Below, piece after piece: positions 8,098 to 18,283 of a stretch of DNA of 64,000 bases; the stretch's first letter is position 1; each line of letters begins with the position of its first letter. The stretch is taken from the NCBI RefSeq assembly GCF_026619435.1, contig NZ_JAOVZQ010000001.1, forward strand, positions 2,611,501-2,675,500, written 5' to 3'. Source of the stretch: Hoeflea ulvae. Its GTDB lineage: Bacteria; Pseudomonadota; Alphaproteobacteria; Rhizobiales; Rhizobiaceae. The position numbers and the translations under genes were made by a program. The notes beneath the pieces are model-generated. The model worked only from the letters and a program-made list of their open reading frames with translations, ran no database searches and was not told the DNA's origin.

Positions 8098-8664
8098 GTG
8101 AAGATCGGTTACGCTCGGGTTTCAACCAAATGGTATCAAAGCGAAGTCCAGCTGGCTCAGCTTGAAGGGCAGGGCTGCGACAAGGTCTGGAACAATGACC
8201 AGGTCGGCAAGGAAGGCTCGGAGCAGGATTTCGAACGGTTCCTGGCCGAGGTCTCGGCGGGCGACACCATTGTCACCACCCGCCTGACCGCGGTTGCCGA
8301 ATCTGCCGCCGATCTGCTGCGTCTGCTTGAAAGGATCCAAAGGAAAGGCGCCTTCTTCCGCTCGCTGGCCGAGCCCTGGGCCGACACCGGGGCCGAAGGC
8401 GGCGCCCGCGTCATCGAGACCATCCGCGGCCTGATCGAGTTCGAGATCGCCGTCGCCGACGTCAAGAGCCGGGTCGATCAGGACCGTCCCAAGACCTTTG
8501 GCCTCTCCGCCGGCCGTCCGCAAAAACTTTCCGACCAGCAAAAGCACAAGGCGCTGTCGCTGCTGCGGGTGGGCAAATCCGCCGCCGCGATCAGCCGTCT
8601 GCTCGGCGTCAGCCGCAGCACCATCTCGCGGCTTAAAAACGATCCTCCGCCCGAAAGCAAGTAG
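8098..8664 (+). CDS. Serine-recombinase-like protein with lost catalytic residues and a C-terminal HTH
   Basis: A 188-residue protein starting at GTG 8098 after ACGGGAGA. Residues 1-125 follow the resolvase/invertase fold: YARVST at 5-10 keeps the nucleophilic serine (Ser9) and Arg7. However the segment that is normally KLDRLGRS reads RLTAVAES (62-69), so the aspartate and both arginines of the active site are Thr64, Ala65 and Glu68; the usual EFER motif reads EFEI (114-117). Residues 145-182 form a helix-turn-helix (AAAISRLLGVSRSTISRLKN) as in Hin-type invertases. Recombination is therefore unlikely and a DNA-binding regulatory role is inferred, perhaps on the adjacent repeats and the NCS1 gene. 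Confidence 0.8.
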   Translation: MKIGYARVSTKWYQSEVQLAQLEGQGCDKVWNNDQVGKEGSEQDFERFLAEVSAGDTIVTTRLTAVAESAADLLRLLERIQRKGAFFRSLAEPWADTGAEGGARVIETIRGLIEFEIAVADVKSRVDQDRPKTFGLSAGRPQKLSDQQKHKALSLLRVGKSAAAISRLLGVSRSTISRLKNDPPPESK

Positions 8665-8799
8665 GCCCTCCCCGCCGCGCTCCGCTGGCTTGAACCGGCC
8701 CGGCACCTGAACCCGTTCATTTTTAATGAAAATGAAACCAATGCCCAGCAATTTGACCGCTTGTTTGGTGCAAACGGGCAGTGCAGGGGGTGTCAAAGT

Positions 8800-10503
8800 A
8801 TGATGGAGGGTACTTCGAAGCGTCCGGAGAAGTTTGTATTTGCCACGCTTGCAACTGTTGTTGTGCTGATCGCACTGTGCCTGAGCTTTCCTCTCGAATT
8901 GCCTCTGGGCGAGAGCTTTTGGGACACCTATATCTATATTGACGGGGCCTACCGCCTGTCCGTCGGCCAGGAGATCTACACCGATTTCCACGCGCCGGTC
9001 GGGCCGCTCAACTACATCCTGTTTGACCTTCTGAGCAGCCTGTTTCCGCATGGCAATGTGGCGCTGATCATCCAGTGGTGCATGATGCTGATCACGGTCC
9101 CGATCATCGCGGTGATCTGCTGGTTTGCGCTTGAGCGCGGTGCCTTTGCTGGCTTTGCCCTGCTCATGCCCTATCTGCTGTTTTCAATCCTGCCGTTCAA
9201 CATCATGTCCTGGAACGCCTTTCCCGGCGTCGACGGATTTGCCTATTACAACCGTCACAGCGCGGTGCTGCTCTATCTGCTTGTCGCAACTTTGTTTTTC
9301 GTCCGCTCGCAGCCGGCGCTGATCGGGCTGATCTCGGCGCTGTTGCTGGCCCTGGCCTTCATCAAGATAAACGGCTTCGCGGTGGCCGGACTGATCCTGG
9401 CCATGGCCGTCGTCACCCGCAGGCTCGCCATTGCCACATCGCTGATTGTGGCCGCCATCTGCCTCGGGCTGGTGGCATGCCTCGAACTGCTGACCGGCAG
9501 TGTGTCGGCCTATCTGCATTCTGTCTTCCGGCTGCTTGACAACAACGAGACGGTGCTGCTGTCCAATCTGGTCACCACCGTCAGCGCCCGCTTCGACGTC
9601 ATCTTCGCCGCTGCGCTGCTGGCGGCCTATCTGTTTGCCAGCCGCTTCTGGGGCGGACGCAACCTGCTGGCCGCCTTTGACAGCGATCATCCCCGCGAGC
9701 CCGCGCCCAACCGGCTCGACCAGGACTGGCTCTGGTTGCTGGCGCTGATCATCGCCGACGTGCTGTTTGAATCGCAGAATTTCGGCGGCGCCGCCTTTGT
9801 CTCGGTCTGGCCGTTCCTGCTGGTGCTGTTTCTCGCCACCGCGCCGCAAAGGCGGGCGCAGCTCTCGCCGCTGATCGTGCTGATCGCGCTGGTGTCCTTG
9901 CCCACGGTCACCAAGATGCTGCATTCGACCGCGCGGGCCGCGGCCACCTCGATCAGGGACATGTCGATCGAGACCGAGAACCTGCCGCCAAGCATGAGCT
10001 TCAGCGCCAAGGTTCTCACGGTGGAGGCGGCAGACCGGGCGCGTCCGGTCATGGCCGGCGGTCGCGACACCTATGAGGGCTATGCCCGCTCCAACATTCT
10101 GCCGACCTACTGGCTCTATTTCGACCACCGCTTCCAGGTCACCGTGCTCAAGACCATGGACGAGGTCATCGAGGCCATCCGCCAGCGTGAAACCCGCCTC
10201 GGCCGCCATTACGAGGTGATCGACCTGCGCGATTTCGCCAATCCGATTGCCGCCGTGATGGGCCGCACCCCTGCCGGGGGCGTGTCGATCGGCGGCGATC
10301 CCTACCGTACGGTGCTGCCGCTCACCGATGCGGAAGCACAAGCCCTGTCGCAAACCGACATCGTGCTGCTGCCGACCTGTCCGGTGACTGCCGCGCGCAA
10401 GAAGCTGCTCGATGATTACCAGCGCGCCTATGCCGGTTTTTCGCGGATCACGCTCACCGACTGTTTCGAGGCGCTGGAAAACCCGCGCTACGCTGCGCAA
10501 TAG
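8800..10503 (+). CDS. Polytopic membrane protein, GT-C glycosyltransferase-like
   Basis: A 567-residue protein with a hydrophobic N-terminal helix (about residues 12-32) followed by about ten further helices up to residue 400 and a soluble C-terminal region of about 150 residues. The first external loop contains SFWDTYIYIDGAYRLSVGQE followed by IYTDFHAPVGPLNY, the pattern seen in GT-C enzymes that use lipid-linked sugars. A precise family cannot be named. The start ATG at 8800 follows GCAGGGGG at about ten bases; an in-frame TTG at 8761 is less likely. It stands between the resolvase-like gene and the Hsp70-like gene without evident operon partners. Confidence 0.65.
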   Translation: MMEGTSKRPEKFVFATLATVVVLIALCLSFPLELPLGESFWDTYIYIDGAYRLSVGQEIYTDFHAPVGPLNYILFDLLSSLFPHGNVALIIQWCMMLITVPIIAVICWFALERGAFAGFALLMPYLLFSILPFNIMSWNAFPGVDGFAYYNRHSAVLLYLLVATLFFVRSQPALIGLISALLLALAFIKINGFAVAGLILAMAVVTRRLAIATSLIVAAICLGLVACLELLTGSVSAYLHSVFRLLDNNETVLLSNLVTTVSARFDVIFAAALLAAYLFASRFWGGRNLLAAFDSDHPREPAPNRLDQDWLWLLALIIADVLFESQNFGGAAFVSVWPFLLVLFLATAPQRRAQLSPLIVLIALVSLPTVTKMLHSTARAAATSIRDMSIETENLPPSMSFSAKVLTVEAADRARPVMAGGRDTYEGYARSNILPTYWLYFDHRFQVTVLKTMDEVIEAIRQRETRLGRHYEVIDLRDFANPIAAVMGRTPAGGVSIGGDPYRTVLPLTDAEAQALSQTDIVLLPTCPVTAARKKLLDDYQRAYAGFSRITLTDCFEALENPRYAAQ

Positions 10504-10694
10504 CAAAGCTCCAGCCGGTGCCGGACGCGGCGCGTTGACCGGTCCGGACCGCGCCAGGATTGCGCAAACGGCACAAAGCGGCCGGCTGCGGGTGGACGGC
10601 GCAGCCCGAGTGTGGCATCAGGCCCGCTCTTCAGCGGCAGGCGCCCCCGGTGTGCCGTTTCATCTCAACTGCAAGACATGACGGAGCCGCTGCC

Positions 10695-11999
10695 ATGGCC
10701 AATGCGCTCGGGCTGGATTTCGGCACGACCAACACCGTGCTCGCCCAACAGGACCAGGGCATGGAGACCGCGTCGGTCCGCTTCCACTCGGCTGCCGGTG
10801 AGAGCGACACCATGCGCACGGCGCTGTCCTTCATCAAGGATGCCAGGCTCGGCGCCAGCGCGCTGCAGGTCGAAGCCGGCCAGGCCGCCATCCGCGCCTT
10901 CATCGACAATCCGGGCGAGTGCCGGTTCCTGCAGTCGATCAAGACCTTTGCCGCCTCGGCGCTGTTTCAGGGCACCATGGTGCACGGCCGCCGCTTCCAG
11001 TTCGAGGACCTGATGGAGGTCTTCCTCAAGCGCCTCGAAAGCTATGCCGGCGACGGCTGGCCATCGCCGGTCCAGCGTGTCGTCACCGGCCGGCCGGTGC
11101 ATTTCGCCGGTTCCCGGCCCGACGCCGATCTCGCCATGCGGCGTTACGACGAGGCACTCACCCGGCTCGGTTTCCCGGAATTGCATTATGTCTACGAGCC
11201 GGTCGCCGCGGCTTTCTATTTCGCCCAGAACCTGACCCGTGACGCCACCGTTCTGGTCGCTGACTTTGGTGGCGGCACCAGCGACTTTTCGCTGATCCGC
11301 TTCGAGACCCGGGCAGGGCGCATCAGCGCCATCCCCATCGGTCATTCCGGTGTTGGCGTGGCCGGCGACCAGTTCGACGCGCGGATGATCGATCATCTGA
11401 TCGCTCCCGAGATCGGCAAGGGCAGCCAGTTCACAAGCTTCGGCAAGAAGCTCGATGTGCCCGGCAGCTATTATTCGAGTTTCTCGCGCTGGAACCAGCT
11501 CTCGATCTTCAAGACCACAAAGGAATATGCCGATCTAAAGAACCTGGTGCGCCAGGCGGTGGAGCCCGACAAGCTGGAGCTGTTCATCGACCTGATCGAG
11601 CATGACGAGGGCTACGCGCTCAACCAGGCGATTTCCGCAACCAAGATGGCCTTGTCCAGCCAGGACGAGGCGGAGTTCCGTTTCGCGCCGCTCGGAAAGG
11701 CCGGAGAGAAATCGGTCAGGCGCAGCGATTTCGAAAACTGGATCGAGGGCGATCTCGGCCGCATCACCGCAGCCCTTGACGATGTGCTGGAAAAGACCAG
11801 CACCGCGCCCGGCGCTGTCGACAAGGTCTTTCTCACCGGCGGCACCTCTTTCGTGCCGGCCGTGCGCCGCATCTTCACCGAGCGCTTCGCCGCCGACCGG
11901 ATCGAGACCGGCGGCGAGCTGATCTCGATTGCCCATGGCCTGGCGCTGATCGGCGAGCGCGACGACATCGAGCAGTGGACCGTGCCTGTTTCGGGGTGA
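10695..11999 (+). CDS. Hsp70-like protein (YegD type)
   Basis: A 434-residue protein of the actin-like ATPase fold. LGLDFGTTNTV at residues 5-15 is phosphate-1, VLVADFGGGTSDFSLI near 190-205 is phosphate-2 and VFLTGGTSFVPAV near 380 the adenosine loop. It stops after the ATPase domain; the peptide-binding domain and lid of DnaK are absent, as in YegD-type proteins, whose function is not established. The start at 10695 follows CGGAG; a much longer in-frame version from 10560 lacks family similarity before this point. Transcription may read through from the membrane-protein gene 190 bp upstream. Confidence 0.85.
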   Translation: MANALGLDFGTTNTVLAQQDQGMETASVRFHSAAGESDTMRTALSFIKDARLGASALQVEAGQAAIRAFIDNPGECRFLQSIKTFAASALFQGTMVHGRRFQFEDLMEVFLKRLESYAGDGWPSPVQRVVTGRPVHFAGSRPDADLAMRRYDEALTRLGFPELHYVYEPVAAAFYFAQNLTRDATVLVADFGGGTSDFSLIRFETRAGRISAIPIGHSGVGVAGDQFDARMIDHLIAPEIGKGSQFTSFGKKLDVPGSYYSSFSRWNQLSIFKTTKEYADLKNLVRQAVEPDKLELFIDLIEHDEGYALNQAISATKMALSSQDEAEFRFAPLGKAGEKSVRRSDFENWIEGDLGRITAALDDVLEKTSTAPGAVDKVFLTGGTSFVPAVRRIFTERFAADRIETGGELISIAHGLALIGERDDIEQWTVPVSG

Positions 12000-12134
12000 C
12001 GGGCAGGGCCAACGATTGGTGGTGATATTCCTGTCCCGCCCCGGAAATGTCGGAGATCCGTCGAGGCTCGCCATGCTCCGGGCCAGAGCCGGCGCCGCGC
12101 ATCGCTGCAAGGGCCGGACCGGGAATGCCGGTAA

Positions 12135-12161
12135 GCGATATGGGGCAGAACCCCATATCGC
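12135..12161. terminator. Hairpin between convergent genes, candidate bidirectional terminator
   Basis: A perfect 11-bp stem, GCGATATGGGG / CCCCATATCGC, with a five-base loop CAGAA, lies between the ends of the Hsp70-like gene and the DJ-1-like gene. No U-rich tail follows on either strand, so termination strength is uncertain, but position and symmetry fit. Confidence 0.5.
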
Positions 12162-12176
12162 GTTGGTACCCGAAGC

Positions 12177-12854
12177 CTATTTCAGCAGCGCCAGCAGTGC
12201 CTTGGCGGCTTCTTCCGATGAGGCCGGGTTCTGGCCGGTCACAAGCTTGCCGTCGATCAGCACGAACGAGGCCCAGTCGTCACCCTTCTCGTAATGCCCG
12301 CCATTCTGCTTGAGCATGTCTTCCACCAGGAACGGAACCACTTCGGTCAGGCCGACAGCCTCTTCCTCGGTATTGGTGAAGCCGGTCACCCGCTTGCCCG
12401 ACACCAGCGGCTTGCCGTCCACACCCATGGTCGATTGAAACACCGCCGGCGCATGGCACACAGCGCCGACAGGCCTGTCCGAGCCCGCGAAAGCCTCGAT
12501 CAGCCGCTTGCTGTCGGCATCCGTGGCCAGGTCCCAGAGCGGGCCGTGACCGCCGGGATAGAAGATCGCGTCAAAGCCATCGGCGACCACTTCGGACAGC
12601 TTCCTGGTCTGCGCCAGCGCCTGCTGCGCATCCGGGTCGCCCTTGAACCGCCTGGTGGCGTCGGTCTGGGCGTCGTCCGTGTCGCTCTTCGGATCGATCG
12701 GCGGCTGGCCGCCCTTGGGTGACGCCAGAACGACATCGGCGCCGGCGTCCTTGAGCACGTAATAGGGTGCTGCGAATTCCTCGAGCCAAAAACCGGTTTT
12801 CTCGCCGGTGTCGCCAAGCTGGTCGTGGGAAGTAAGTACCATCAGGATTTTCAT
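12177..12854 (-). CDS. DJ-1/PfpI-superfamily protein (Hsp31-like glyoxalase/chaperone)
   Basis: A 225-residue class I glutamine-amidotransferase-like protein. The nucleophile elbow is VGAVCHAPAVF with Cys133 followed by His134; the conserved acidic residue lies in GFWLEEFAAPY (residues 21-31), and DAIFYPGGHGPLWDL (95-109) forms the oxyanion region. This pattern fits the Hsp31/YDR533C-type branch, which includes glutathione-independent glyoxalases (methylglyoxal to lactate) and holding chaperones. Length is normal. It is monocistronic and reads away from rpsB. Choosing between deglycase, glyoxalase and chaperone functions is not possible from sequence. Confidence 0.88.
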   Translation of the reverse strand: MKILMVLTSHDQLGDTGEKTGFWLEEFAAPYYVLKDAGADVVLASPKGGQPPIDPKSDTDDAQTDATRRFKGDPDAQQALAQTRKLSEVVADGFDAIFYPGGHGPLWDLATDADSKRLIEAFAGSDRPVGAVCHAPAVFQSTMGVDGKPLVSGKRVTGFTNTEEEAVGLTEVVPFLVEDMLKQNGGHYEKGDDWASFVLIDGKLVTGQNPASSEEAAKALLALLK

Positions 12855-13235
12855 CGATAGGGGTCCAGTGTATGTTTGAGGGGAAAGACAGGCGGTCCGC
12901 GATCACGCGAACCCTTCGCCATGTCCCGGTGCAACGCGACTGCGCCACCCCGGTTCCATGCGGGAAGCCTGTATCTGGTCCCGCACCGGCTTTTTCCAAG
13001 GCCCTGGCAGATCAACTGTTTCGTGATCGGTGAGGTCGGCCCGGTATGACAGACATGCCGGCAGGATTCCGGCTTTTTGGGGCCTGCGCACTTGCAAATC
13101 CCGGCGTCTGCCTGTAAGCGACGCCTATTCCACACGTGGGGCATGGGTTGATCCGGGAGAAATCCGGATTGGTCCGCCGGTGGCGCTTAGCGCTCACGCC
13201 CTGCGGAGGTTCAACCGGAAACAGGAGTACTAGGC
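12855..13235. other. Leader and promoter region upstream of rpsB (381 bp)
   Basis: No gene is visible. The region must hold the promoters of the divergent DJ-1-like gene and of rpsB. The 130 bases before rpsB contain several short self-complementary segments (for example TGGCGCTTAGCGCTCACGCC near 13180) and could form a structured S2 leader for autoregulation, but I cannot match a known leader family. A ribosome-binding site ACAGGAG lies at about 13222-13228. Confidence 0.4.
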
Positions 13236-14066
13236 ATGGCATTGCCGGAATTTTCCATGCGCCAGCTGCTTGAAGCAGGCGTCCACTTCGGCCACCAGAC
13301 TCACCGCTGGAACCCGAAGATGAAGCCGTACATTTTTGGTGCGCGCAACAACCTTCACATTCTCGATCTCGGCCAGACCGTTCCGATGCTCAACGTGGCA
13401 TTGAAGCTGGTTTCCGACACCGTGTCCAAGGGCGGCCGCGTGCTGTTCGTCGGCACCAAGCGTCAGGCCTCCGAAATCGTTGCCGATGCTGCCGCCCGTT
13501 CGGCGCAGTATTATGTCAACGCCCGTTGGCTCGGCGGCATGCTGACCAACTGGAAGACGATTTCGCATTCGATCCAGCGCCTGCGCAAGCTCGACGAGAT
13601 CCTTGCTTCCGAAGCCACCGGCTTCACCAAGAAGGAACGCCTCAACCTCGAGCGCGAGCGTGAAAAGCTCAACCGCGCACTTGGCGGTATCCGTGACATG
13701 GGCGGCACCCCCGACCTGATGTTCGTCGTCGACACCAACAAGGAAGGCATTGCCATCCAGGAAGCCAAGCGTCTTGGCATTCCGGTCGTTGCGATCATCG
13801 ATTCCAACTGCGATCCCGACGTTGTCGATTACCCGATCCCGGGCAATGATGACGCCAGCCGCGCCATCTCGCTCTATTGCGATCTGATCAGCCGCGCCTG
13901 CATCGACGGCATCGCCCGTCAGCAGGGCTCGTCCGGTGTCGATCTCGGCGCCATGGAAGCTCCTGTCGAGCCTGCGCTCGAAGCAGCTCCTGAAGTTGCC
14001 GAAGCTGCACCGGCTGAAGCCGCGGCCGTTGAAGCTGCGCCTGCGGAAGAAGCCGCAAAGGCTTAA
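13236..14066 (+). CDS. rpsB: 30S ribosomal protein S2
   Basis: A 276-residue protein starting [20 protein letters not shown], the standard S2 N-terminus. [48 protein letters not shown] and [13 protein letters not shown] are all S2 signatures. S2 joins the 30S subunit late and binds near S1. The C-terminal 45 residues form an Ala/Glu/Pro-rich tail ([20 protein letters not shown]), common in alphaproteobacterial S2. It heads the rpsB-tsf-pyrH-frr block; the downstream hairpin before tsf probably attenuates transcription. Confidence 0.98.
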   Translation: MALPEFSMRQLLEAGVHFGHQTHRWNPKMKPYIFGARNNLHILDLGQTVPMLNVALKLVSDTVSKGGRVLFVGTKRQASEIVADAAARSAQYYVNARWLGGMLTNWKTISHSIQRLRKLDEILASEATGFTKKERLNLEREREKLNRALGGIRDMGGTPDLMFVVDTNKEGIAIQEAKRLGIPVVAIIDSNCDPDVVDYPIPGNDDASRAISLYCDLISRACIDGIARQQGSSGVDLGAMEAPVEPALEAAPEVAEAAPAEAAAVEAAPAEEAAKA

Positions 14067-14089
14067 ATTCCGGGTTTCGGACAAAACCG

Positions 14090-14119
14090 GCCCGGCCAAG
14101 CCATCGTGCTTTGCCGGGC
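14090..14119 (+). terminator. rpsB-tsf intergenic hairpin (attenuator or partial terminator)
   Basis: GCCCGGCCAAGC and GCTTTGCCGGGC pair over 12 positions with one mismatch and a six-base loop. The run after it (TGTCACATTT) is only moderately T-rich. In many bacteria S2 is made in excess of EF-Ts and a partial terminator sits here. Confidence 0.5.
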
Positions 14120-14219
14120 TGTCACATTTCAATGGCATGGTTGATATGCCGCCAGGCGATTTCCGGGTCTGAACTGCCCTCAAGGCCGGACCGGACGCCC
14201 AAAGAATAAAGAGGCTGTT

Positions 14220-15143
14220 ATGAGCATTACCGCTGCAATGGTGAAAGAGCTGCGCGACAAGACCGGCGCCGGCATGATGGACTGCAAGAAGGCGCTGGCC
14301 GAAAACGGCGGCGACATGGAAGCTGCAGTTGACTGGCTGCGTGCCAAGGGCATCGCCAAGGCCGACAAGAAGTCGGGCCGTACCGCTGCCGAAGGCCTGG
14401 TTGCCGTGGCGTCCGAAGGCAAGTCCGCCGTCGTCGTCGAAGTCAATTCCGAGACCGATTTCGTCGCCCGCAATGACGGCTTCCAGGATCTGGCCCGCTC
14501 GATCGCATCCGTCGCCCTGACCACAGATGGGTCCGACGCTGCCGTCAGCGCCGCCACCGTGCCGTCGACCGGCAAGACCGTCACCGACACCGTCAAGGAC
14601 GCCATCGCCCATATCGGCGAGAACATGAGCTTCCGCCGTTCGGCCAAGCTGTCCGTCGATGATGGCGTGGTTGCGACCTATGTGCACAACGCGGTTGCCG
14701 ACGGCCTCGGCAAGCTCGGCGTGATCGTTGCGGTCAAGTCGACCGGCAATGCCGAAGCCCTGCAGGCCATCGGCCGCCAGGTCGCCATGCACATCGCCGC
14801 CACCAACCCGCTGGCACTGACCTCCGACGACGTCGATCCGGTCATCGCCGACCGCGAGCGCAACGTGTTCATCGAGCAGGCCCGCGAATCGGGCAAGCCG
14901 GAAGCCATCATCGAGAAGATGGTCGAAGGCCGCATGCGCAAGTTCTACGAGGAAGTCGCGCTTCTTTCGCAGGCTTTCGTGATGAACCCCGACCTGACCG
15001 TCGGCGCAGCCGTCAAGGCTGTCGAAGCCGAAGCCGGTGCGCCGGTTGAAATCGCCGGTTTCGTCCGCTTCCAGCTCGGTGAAGGCATCGAGAAGGATGA
15101 GAGCGACTTCGCCGCTGAAGTGGCAGCCGCTGTAAAGGGCTGA
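14220..15143 (+). CDS. tsf: Elongation factor Ts
   Basis: A 307-residue EF-Ts, the GDP/GTP exchange factor for EF-Tu. The N-terminal UBA-like domain has [20 protein letters not shown] and the core TDFVARND motif (residues about 80-87) that contacts EF-Tu; [14 protein letters not shown] belongs to the second subdomain. Length and order after rpsB are normal for Rhizobiales. Two hairpin-forming stretches follow the stop, before pyrH. Confidence 0.98.
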   Translation: MSITAAMVKELRDKTGAGMMDCKKALAENGGDMEAAVDWLRAKGIAKADKKSGRTAAEGLVAVASEGKSAVVVEVNSETDFVARNDGFQDLARSIASVALTTDGSDAAVSAATVPSTGKTVTDTVKDAIAHIGENMSFRRSAKLSVDDGVVATYVHNAVADGLGKLGVIVAVKSTGNAEALQAIGRQVAMHIAATNPLALTSDDVDPVIADRERNVFIEQARESGKPEAIIEKMVEGRMRKFYEEVALLSQAFVMNPDLTVGAAVKAVEAEAGAPVEIAGFVRFQLGEGIEKDESDFAAEVAAAVKG

Positions 15144-15182
15144 CATTGAGCGCTTGCGAGCGCTTTGTCGAAAAAACCGCAG

Positions 15183-15208
15183 GGGCATCGCGTGACAACG
15201 CGGTGCCC
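15183..15208 (+). terminator. Hairpin between tsf and pyrH
   Basis: GGGCATCGCG and CGCGGTGCCC form a 10-bp stem (one G-U pair) with a six-base loop TGACAA, followed by TTCGTGT. It may end part of the rpsB-tsf transcripts before pyrH. Confidence 0.45.
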
Positions 15209-15248
15209 TTCGTGTATCCGGGCCTGACACAGAAATCCGGACCATTCC

Positions 15249-15971
15249 ATGACATCCAAGCCCCTCTTTAAGCGCGTTCTTCTCAAAGCCTCGGGCGAAG
15301 CCCTGATGGGCAGCCAGGGTTTCGGCATCGACGTGGCCGTGGTTGACCGTATCGCCGCCGATATCGCTGCGGTTCGCGCCATGGATGTCGAAGTCGGTGT
15401 CGTGGTGGGCGGCGGAAACATCTTCCGCGGCGTTGCCGTGGCCTCCAAGGGCGGCGACCGGGTGACCGGCGACCACATGGGCATGCTGGCCACCGTCATC
15501 AACGCGCTGGCGCTGGCCACCTCGCTGCGCAAGCTCGGCGTGGACACCGAAGTGCTCTCGGCCGTGTCGATGCCCGATATCTGCCAGAGCTTTTCCCAGC
15601 GCGCCGCGCTCAACCATCTCAAGCGGGGCAGGGTGGTGATCTTTGCCGGCGGCACCGGCAACCCGTTCTTCACCACCGATTCCGCCGCCGCCCTGCGCGC
15701 CGCCGAAATGGGTGCCGAAGCCATTCTCAAGGGCACCCAGGTCGACGGCATCTATTCCGCCGATCCCAAGAAGGTTCCCGACGCCACCCGCTATGACACG
15801 CTCACCCATGACGAGGTGCTCAACAAGGGGCTTGCCGTCATGGATGTTGCAGCCGTAGCCTTGGCGCGCGAGAATTCTATTCCGATCATCGTTTTCTCCA
15901 TCCATGAGGAGGGCGAATTTGCCAAGATCATGGTTGGAGAAGGCCGCGCGACCATTGTTCGCGATCACTGA
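15249..15971 (+). CDS. pyrH: UMP kinase
   Basis: A 240-residue UMP kinase of the amino-acid-kinase fold, making UDP from UMP with ATP. Visible signatures are KRVLLKASGEALMG (residues 8-21), VGVVVGGGNIFRG, GDHMGMLATVINALAL and VVIFAGGTGNPFFTTDSAAA. The chain length and absence of an insertion match bacterial hexameric PyrH. It is the third gene of the conserved rpsB-tsf-pyrH-frr block. The ribosome-binding site before ATG 15249 is weak. Confidence 0.97.
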   Translation: MTSKPLFKRVLLKASGEALMGSQGFGIDVAVVDRIAADIAAVRAMDVEVGVVVGGGNIFRGVAVASKGGDRVTGDHMGMLATVINALALATSLRKLGVDTEVLSAVSMPDICQSFSQRAALNHLKRGRVVIFAGGTGNPFFTTDSAAALRAAEMGAEAILKGTQVDGIYSADPKKVPDATRYDTLTHDEVLNKGLAVMDVAAVALARENSIPIIVFSIHEEGEFAKIMVGEGRATIVRDH

Positions 15972-16027
15972 GGCGCGGGCGACCCGCCACGTAAGAGAAG
16001 CAGGGATTCCTGCAAGGAGGACTTGGG

Positions 16028-16588
16028 ATGAGTGAAGGTGCTGACTTGAAAGAACTCAAACGTCGCATGGAAGGCGCTATCACCGCTTTCAAGAGCGATC
16101 TTGCCTCCTTGAGGACCGGACGCGCAACGCCCAACGTGCTCGACCCGGTGATGGTCGAGGCCTATGGCTCCCGCGTGCCGCTCAACCAGGTGGCCAATGT
16201 CACCGTGCCGGAGCCGCGCATGCTTGGCGTCTCGGTCTGGGACAAGCAGATGGTCGGCGCCGTCGACCGCGGCATTCGCGAAGCCAATCTGGGTCTCAAC
16301 CCTATTGTCGACGGCCAGAATCTGCGCATTCCGCTGCCCGAGCTCAACGAGGAGCGCCGCAAGCAGCTCGTCAAGGTCTCGCACACCTATGCCGAAAATG
16401 CCCGCATCGCCGTCCGCAATGTCCGTCGCGACGGCATGGACGCGCTCAAGAAGGCGGAAAAGGACGGCGATATCAGCCAGGATGACAGCCGCCGCGAGTC
16501 TGACCAGGTCCAGAAGATGACCGACGAGAAGATCGGCGAGATCGATCACTTGCTCGTCGAAAAGGAAAAGGAAATCATGCAGGTTTAG
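16028..16588 (+). CDS. frr: Ribosome recycling factor
   Basis: A 186-residue RRF, which with EF-G splits post-termination ribosomes. The three-helix-bundle and beta-barrel signatures are present: [53 protein letters not shown] and RREGSDQ-like [21 protein letters not shown] strong AAGGAGG lies eight bases before ATG 16028, suggesting efficient translation. It sits 56 bp after pyrH. Confidence 0.98.
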   Translation: MSEGADLKELKRRMEGAITAFKSDLASLRTGRATPNVLDPVMVEAYGSRVPLNQVANVTVPEPRMLGVSVWDKQMVGAVDRGIREANLGLNPIVDGQNLRIPLPELNEERRKQLVKVSHTYAENARIAVRNVRRDGMDALKKAEKDGDISQDDSRRESDQVQKMTDEKIGEIDHLLVEKEKEIMQV

Positions 16589-16614
16589 GCGCGACTCACG
16601 CTACTAGTCGGGAA

Positions 16615-17369
<755 letters not shown>

Positions 17370-17370
<1 letters not shown>

Positions 17371-18206
17371 TGTCGCGCGAGCTGCGGCTGCGGATCGTCT
17401 CGGGCATCGTCCTTGGTATCATCGTGCTGGCGGCAACCTGGGTCGGCGGCATCTGGTTCACCGGTCTTGCCGTGCTGATCATGGTGCTGATGCATTACGA
17501 GTTTTCCACAATGTCCGGCGCGCCGGCAAAGGCGCCGCTGGCCAATGCGATCGGCTGGCTAGCCGTTCTCGCCACCGCGCTCTTCGTGCTCACTTCCCTG
17601 CCGGTGATGGCGCTGGCCGCCATCTTCATCGGCGCGGCCGGTGCCGGCTTTGCCGGTTACAAGCGCGGTGCCGGGCCCTGGTCGGCAATCGCGGTGCTCT
17701 ATGCCGGCTTTTCCGGGCTGGCACTGGCGGAAATCCGCGGCGAGGGCCTGTTCGGCCTGTTTGCCATGCTGTTTGTCTTCGCTATCGTCTGGTCCACCGA
17801 TATTCTCGCCTATTTCTGCGGACGGGCGCTGGGCGGGCCGAAGCTGGCGCCGCGCATATCACCCGGCAAGACCTGGTCCGGCGCGATTTTCGGCGCCGCC
17901 GCAGGCGTGGGGGCGGGTGTCGGCGTGGCGCTTGCCATCCGTCACGGCGGCGGCTGGATGATCCCCATGGTGGCTCTGGTTCTCGCCGTTGCCTCCGAGA
18001 TCGGCGACCTGTTCGAATCCTGGATCAAGCGCCGTTTCGGCGCCAAGGATTCCAGCCATCTCATTCCCGGCCATGGCGGCGTCATGGATCGGGTCGATGG
18101 TCTTGTCTTTGCCGCATTTGCGGCCTTCTTGTTGGGCAATCTGCTGCCGCTGTCCGACCATGCCGGCGTGGCAGACGAGCTTGCCGCAAGGTTGCTCGGG
18201 TTATAG
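17370..18206 (+). CDS. cdsA: Phosphatidate cytidylyltransferase
   Basis: A 278-residue integral membrane protein with about eight helices. The CDP-diglyceride synthase signature is complete near the C-terminus: SWIKRRFGAKDSSHLIPGHG followed by GVMDRVDGLVFA (residues about 212-245). It makes CDP-diacylglycerol from phosphatidic acid and CTP, the precursor of all phospholipids. Overlap with uppS and closeness to rseP and bamA place it in the envelope operon. Confidence 0.96.
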
Positions 18207-18283
18207 CGGCACAGCCCGGCGGCCGGTGCCGCTTCGAACGAAGCTGACGCGGCTGCGCCTGCGTCATGAAAGGACGTCACTCC

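Noticed and set aside
8098..8664. Mobile element or integron indicated by a recombinase gene
   Set aside because: No inverted-repeat ends, target duplications or partner transposase are visible, and the catalytic residues are missing.
13230..15968. A 912-codon open frame on the minus strand across rpsB, tsf and pyrH
   Set aside because: It is the exact antisense of three certain genes; its His/Gly/Asp-rich composition is the usual mirror of high-GC codon bias and it has no family features.
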